This document shows, in pieces, positions 4,196-6,588 of a stretch of 6,588 nucleotides of DNA. The DNA comes from an uncultured Clostridia bacterium (lineage in GTDB: Bacteria; Bacillota; Clostridia; TANB77; CAG-508), in assembly GCA_944389715.1 (NCBI GenBank), contig CALXNI010000134.1:1-6588 (forward strand), read 5' to 3'. The notes under the pieces were generated by a model that searched no databases, was not told where the DNA came from, and saw only the letters and a program-made list of their open reading frames with translations. The stretch's first letter is position 1. Each line of letters begins with the position of its first letter. Position numbers and translations under genes: made by a program.

Positions 4196-6436
4196 ATGGA
4201 TTTTCAAGAATGGAAAAATTTTAAAGGTGGAAAATGGACTAAAGAGATAGACGTAAGAGATTTTATTCAAAAAAACTACACTCCTTATGAAGGAGACGAA
4301 AGCTTTTTAGCAGGTGCAACAGAAAGAACTAAAAAACTATGGGATGATGTGCTAGAACTATATAAAAAAGAAAGAGAAAATGGTGGCGTTTTAGACGCAG
4401 ATACTAAAACTCCATCTGCTGTAAATGCTTATGAAGCAGGATATATTGATAAGGACCTAGAGCAAATTGTAGGTCTTCAAACTGATGCGCCACTTAAAAG
4501 AGCAATCATGCCTAATGGTGGTATTAGAATTGTAGAAAAATCAGCAGAAAGTTATGGATTAAAAGTAGATCCTGAAATAGATTATATTTATCATAATTTA
4601 AGAAAAACTCATAATGATGGTGTATTTAGCGTTTACACACCTGATATTAGAGCAGCTAGAAGTTCTCACTTAATTACAGGTCTTCCAGATGGATATGGAC
4701 GTGGAAGAATTATAGGTGACTATAGAAGAGTTGCTTTATATGGTGTAGATGCATTAATCGCAGAAAAGAAAGAGGAATTAGATGTTCTTAATGTTGATGA
4801 ATTTACTGAAAAGGTTATTCGCGAACGTGAAGAAGTTTCTGATCAAATAAAAGCATTAAATGATTTAAAAGCAATGGCAATGAAATATGGATTTGACATT
4901 TCAGTTCCAGCTAAAAATGCAAAAGAAGCTGTTCAATGGCTATACTTTGGATACTTAGGAGCAATCAAAGATCAAAATGGTGCTGCAATGAGTATTGGTA
5001 GAACTTCTACATTTTTAGATATATACTTTGAAAGAGATTTAGCTGCAGGATTAATTACTGAGGAAGAAGCCCAAGAAATTATGGATCATTTTGTTATGAA
5101 ATTAAGATTAGTAAGATTTTTAAGAGCTCCTGAATATAATGCGCTATTTAGTGGAGATCCTGTATGGGTAACAGAAAGCATTGGTGGAATGGGTATAGAT
5201 GGTAGAACATTAGTTACTAAAAACTCTTTTAGAATTCTTCATACACTAACAACACTTGGACCTGCTCCAGAACCAAACTTAACAGTTTTATGGTCTACAA
5301 GATTACCAGAAGGTTTTAAAAGATTTACAACTAAATTATCTATTCAAACTTCTTCAATACAATATGAAAATGATGACTTAATGAGAGTAACTTTAGGTGA
5401 TGATTATGGAATAGCATGTTGTGTATCTGCTATGAGAATTGGTAAACAAATGCAATTCTTCGGAGCAAGGGCAAACCTTGCTAAAACATTACTTTACGCT
5501 ATTAATGGTGGTAGAGATGAACTTTCTGGAAAACAAGTTGCTCCAAAATTTGAAGGAATTACATCAGAATATTTAAACTATGATGAAGTAATGGAAAAAT
5601 TTAATACTATGATGGATTATGTTGCAAAAATATATATTAAAGCATTAAATGCGATTCACTATATGCATGATAAATATTCATATGAAGCATTAGAAATGGC
5701 ACTTCATGATAGAGAAGAAGACATTTTAAGAACAATGGCATGTGGAATAGCAGGTTTGTCAGTAGTTGCTGATTCACTTTCTGCAATTAAATATGCTAAA
5801 GTTAAAACAATTAGAAATGAAGATGGATTAGTTGTTGATTATAAAATTGAGGGTGATTTCCCAAAATACGGAAATGATGATGATAGAGTTGATCAAATAG
5901 CAGTTGATTTAGTAAAAACATTCTTAAATAAATTACAAAAACATTATACTTATAGAGGTTCAAAACATACATTATCTATTCTTACTATTACATCAAATGT
6001 TGTATATGGTAAAAACACAGGTAATACACCAGATGGAAGAAGAGCAGGAGAACCTTTCGGACCAGGTGCAAACCCATTACATGGAAGAGATACAAATGGT
6101 TCACTTGCAGTATTAAATTCAATTGCAAAACTTCCATATGAATACTCTGAAGATGGTATTTCATATACATTTGCAATTACACCAGCAGCATTAGGTAAAG
6201 AAGAAGATACAAGAATTACAAACTTAGTAAATATGCTTGATGGATATTTCGAAAAAACTGGGCATCATATTAATGTAAATGTTTTTGATAGAGCCTTGCT
6301 AGAAGATGCTATGGAGCATCCAGAAAAATATCCTCAACTTACAATAAGAGTTTCTGGATATGCAGTTAACTTTATAAAATTAACAAGAGAACAACAATTA
6401 GATGTAATTCATAGAACAATACAAGATAGAATTTAA
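4196..6436 (+). CDS. pflB: Formate C-acetyltransferase (pyruvate formate-lyase)
   Basis: The 746-residue product is a full-length pyruvate formate-lyase. This cytosolic glycyl-radical enzyme converts pyruvate and CoA to acetyl-CoA and formate without oxygen, the entry to formate- and acetate-forming fermentation. The N-terminus carries VRDFIQKNYTPYEGDESFL, near-identical to E. coli PflB, followed by PDGYGRGRIIGDYRRVALYG. The adjacent active-site cysteines are Cys408 and Cys409 in YGIACCVSAMRIG. The radical glycine is Gly721 in IRVSGYAVNF, 25 residues from the end. TPDGRRAGEPFGPGANP and GHHINVNV are also intact. AAAGGAG (4182-4188) stands 7 bases before the ATG. The gene is monocistronic, with its own promoter and terminator. 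The activating enzyme PflA, needed to install the radical and often encoded next door, is not in this window. No damage is visible. Confidence 0.97.
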   Translation: MDFQEWKNFKGGKWTKEIDVRDFIQKNYTPYEGDESFLAGATERTKKLWDDVLELYKKERENGGVLDADTKTPSAVNAYEAGYIDKDLEQIVGLQTDAPLKRAIMPNGGIRIVEKSAESYGLKVDPEIDYIYHNLRKTHNDGVFSVYTPDIRAARSSHLITGLPDGYGRGRIIGDYRRVALYGVDALIAEKKEELDVLNVDEFTEKVIREREEVSDQIKALNDLKAMAMKYGFDISVPAKNAKEAVQWLYFGYLGAIKDQNGAAMSIGRTSTFLDIYFERDLAAGLITEEEAQEIMDHFVMKLRLVRFLRAPEYNALFSGDPVWVTESIGGMGIDGRTLVTKNSFRILHTLTTLGPAPEPNLTVLWSTRLPEGFKRFTTKLSIQTSSIQYENDDLMRVTLGDDYGIACCVSAMRIGKQMQFFGARANLAKTLLYAINGGRDELSGKQVAPKFEGITSEYLNYDEVMEKFNTMMDYVAKIYIKALNAIHYMHDKYSYEALEMALHDREEDILRTMACGIAGLSVVADSLSAIKYAKVKTIRNEDGLVVDYKIEGDFPKYGNDDDRVDQIAVDLVKTFLNKLQKHYTYRGSKHTLSILTITSNVVYGKNTGNTPDGRRAGEPFGPGANPLHGRDTNGSLAVLNSIAKLPYEYSEDGISYTFAITPAALGKEEDTRITNLVNMLDGYFEKTGHHINVNVFDRALLEDAMEHPEKYPQLTIRVSGYAVNFIKLTREQQLDVIHRTIQDRI

Positions 6437-6447
6437 TTTTAATTTGT

Positions 6448-6480
6448 AAAGACATGATATTAAAATGTCATGTCTTTATT
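6448..6480 (+). terminator. Rho-independent terminator of pflB
   Basis: AAAGACATGA (6448-6457) pairs with TCATGTCTTT (6468-6477) around a 10-base loop, followed by the weak tail ATTATTTC. It begins 12 bases after the pflB stop. The A and T ends of the stem could also let it work on the minus strand for a convergent neighbour beyond the window. Confidence 0.78.
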
Positions 6481-6531
6481 ATTTCTAAATCAATAAATTG
6501 GAATTTGTGTGATAAAATTAATTTTAAATCT

Positions 6532-6588
6532 GTAGGGGTCGCACCCCTGGGCGACCCTTAAATATTGATATGCGGGTCGTCGAGGGCG
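6532..6588. repeat. G+C-rich palindromic element, probably a dispersed intergenic repeat, cut by the window edge
   Basis: Base composition changes abruptly at about 6532, from A+T-rich intergenic DNA to a G+C-rich block. GGGTCGC (6536-6542) pairs with GCGACCC (6551-6557) around 8 bases. A competing pairing is GGGG (6535-6538) with CCCC (6544-6547). After a short A+T-rich gap a second G+C block, GCGGGTCGTCGAGGGCG, runs to the edge. The TGTAGGGG...GCGACCC style resembles dispersed intergenic repeats I recall from clostridial and other genomes. No coding frame is apparent. The right end is not visible. Confidence 0.55.

Noticed and set aside
4088..4270. 60-codon minus-strand frame over the pflB start
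   Set aside because: It covers the pflB promoter, leader and first codons in antisense and shows no recognisable protein or ribosome site.
5988..6176. 62-codon minus-strand frame inside pflB
   Set aside because: It is antisense to the conserved TPDGRRAGEPFG region of pflB, so it is a shadow frame.
6532..6588. Start of a CRISPR array
   Set aside because: Only one copy of the palindromic unit is visible, with no regular spacer pattern and no cas gene in the window. A dispersed repeat fits better.

Overview
The window looks like chromosomal DNA from a low-G+C Firmicute, most likely an anaerobic member of the Clostridia. The reasons are the very A+T-rich base composition, strong AGGAGG-type Shine-Dalgarno sites, classical TTGACA/TATAAT-like promoters, a glycyl-radical pyruvate formate-lyase, and a membrane-anchored protein with a copper-amine-oxidase-like N-terminal domain, an SH3 domain and a GH18-like domain, an arrangement familiar from clostridia. 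Species cannot be named from the sequence.

Layout. (1) 8-744, plus strand: a two-gene unit, a small HD-domain protein followed by a CutA-family protein. (2) 745-1060: a stretch with no intact gene. On the minus strand it carries what appears to be the first ~28 codons of a plasmid/ICE-type RepA_N replication initiator, with a good ribosome site. Upstream of it are two 9-bp direct repeats and a 7-bp palindrome, and it runs straight into a minus-strand terminator, so I read it as the relic of a mobile element. (3) 1061-1240, minus strand: a complete tRNA-Leu(UAA) unit with its own promoter and terminator. (4) 1378-1695, plus strand: a free-standing gene for an unrecognised 71-residue protein, with a well-formed promoter, Shine-Dalgarno site and G+C-rich terminator. 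(5) 1694-3968, minus strand: a two-gene cell-wall operon. Its first gene (CuAO-like/SH3/GH18-like, TTG start) is broken by one extra base at about 3308. Its second gene is mltG, the endolytic transglycosylase that cuts nascent glycan strands. (6) 4007-6480: a divergent promoter region, then pflB with an extended -10 promoter, a palindromic leader and its own terminator. (7) 6532-6588: a G+C-rich, palindromic element that runs off the right edge and looks like a dispersed intergenic repeat.

Functionally the window holds ordinary housekeeping units: fermentative pyruvate cleavage by PflB, peptidoglycan strand termination by MltG with a probably inactive wall-binding partner, and leucine decoding. 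I see no convincing new multi-gene system. The points most worth a second look are the RepA relic with its repeats, the orphan 71-residue gene with strong expression signals, the frameshifted and catalytically degenerate GH18-like protein encoded just before mltG, and the G+C-rich terminal repeat.
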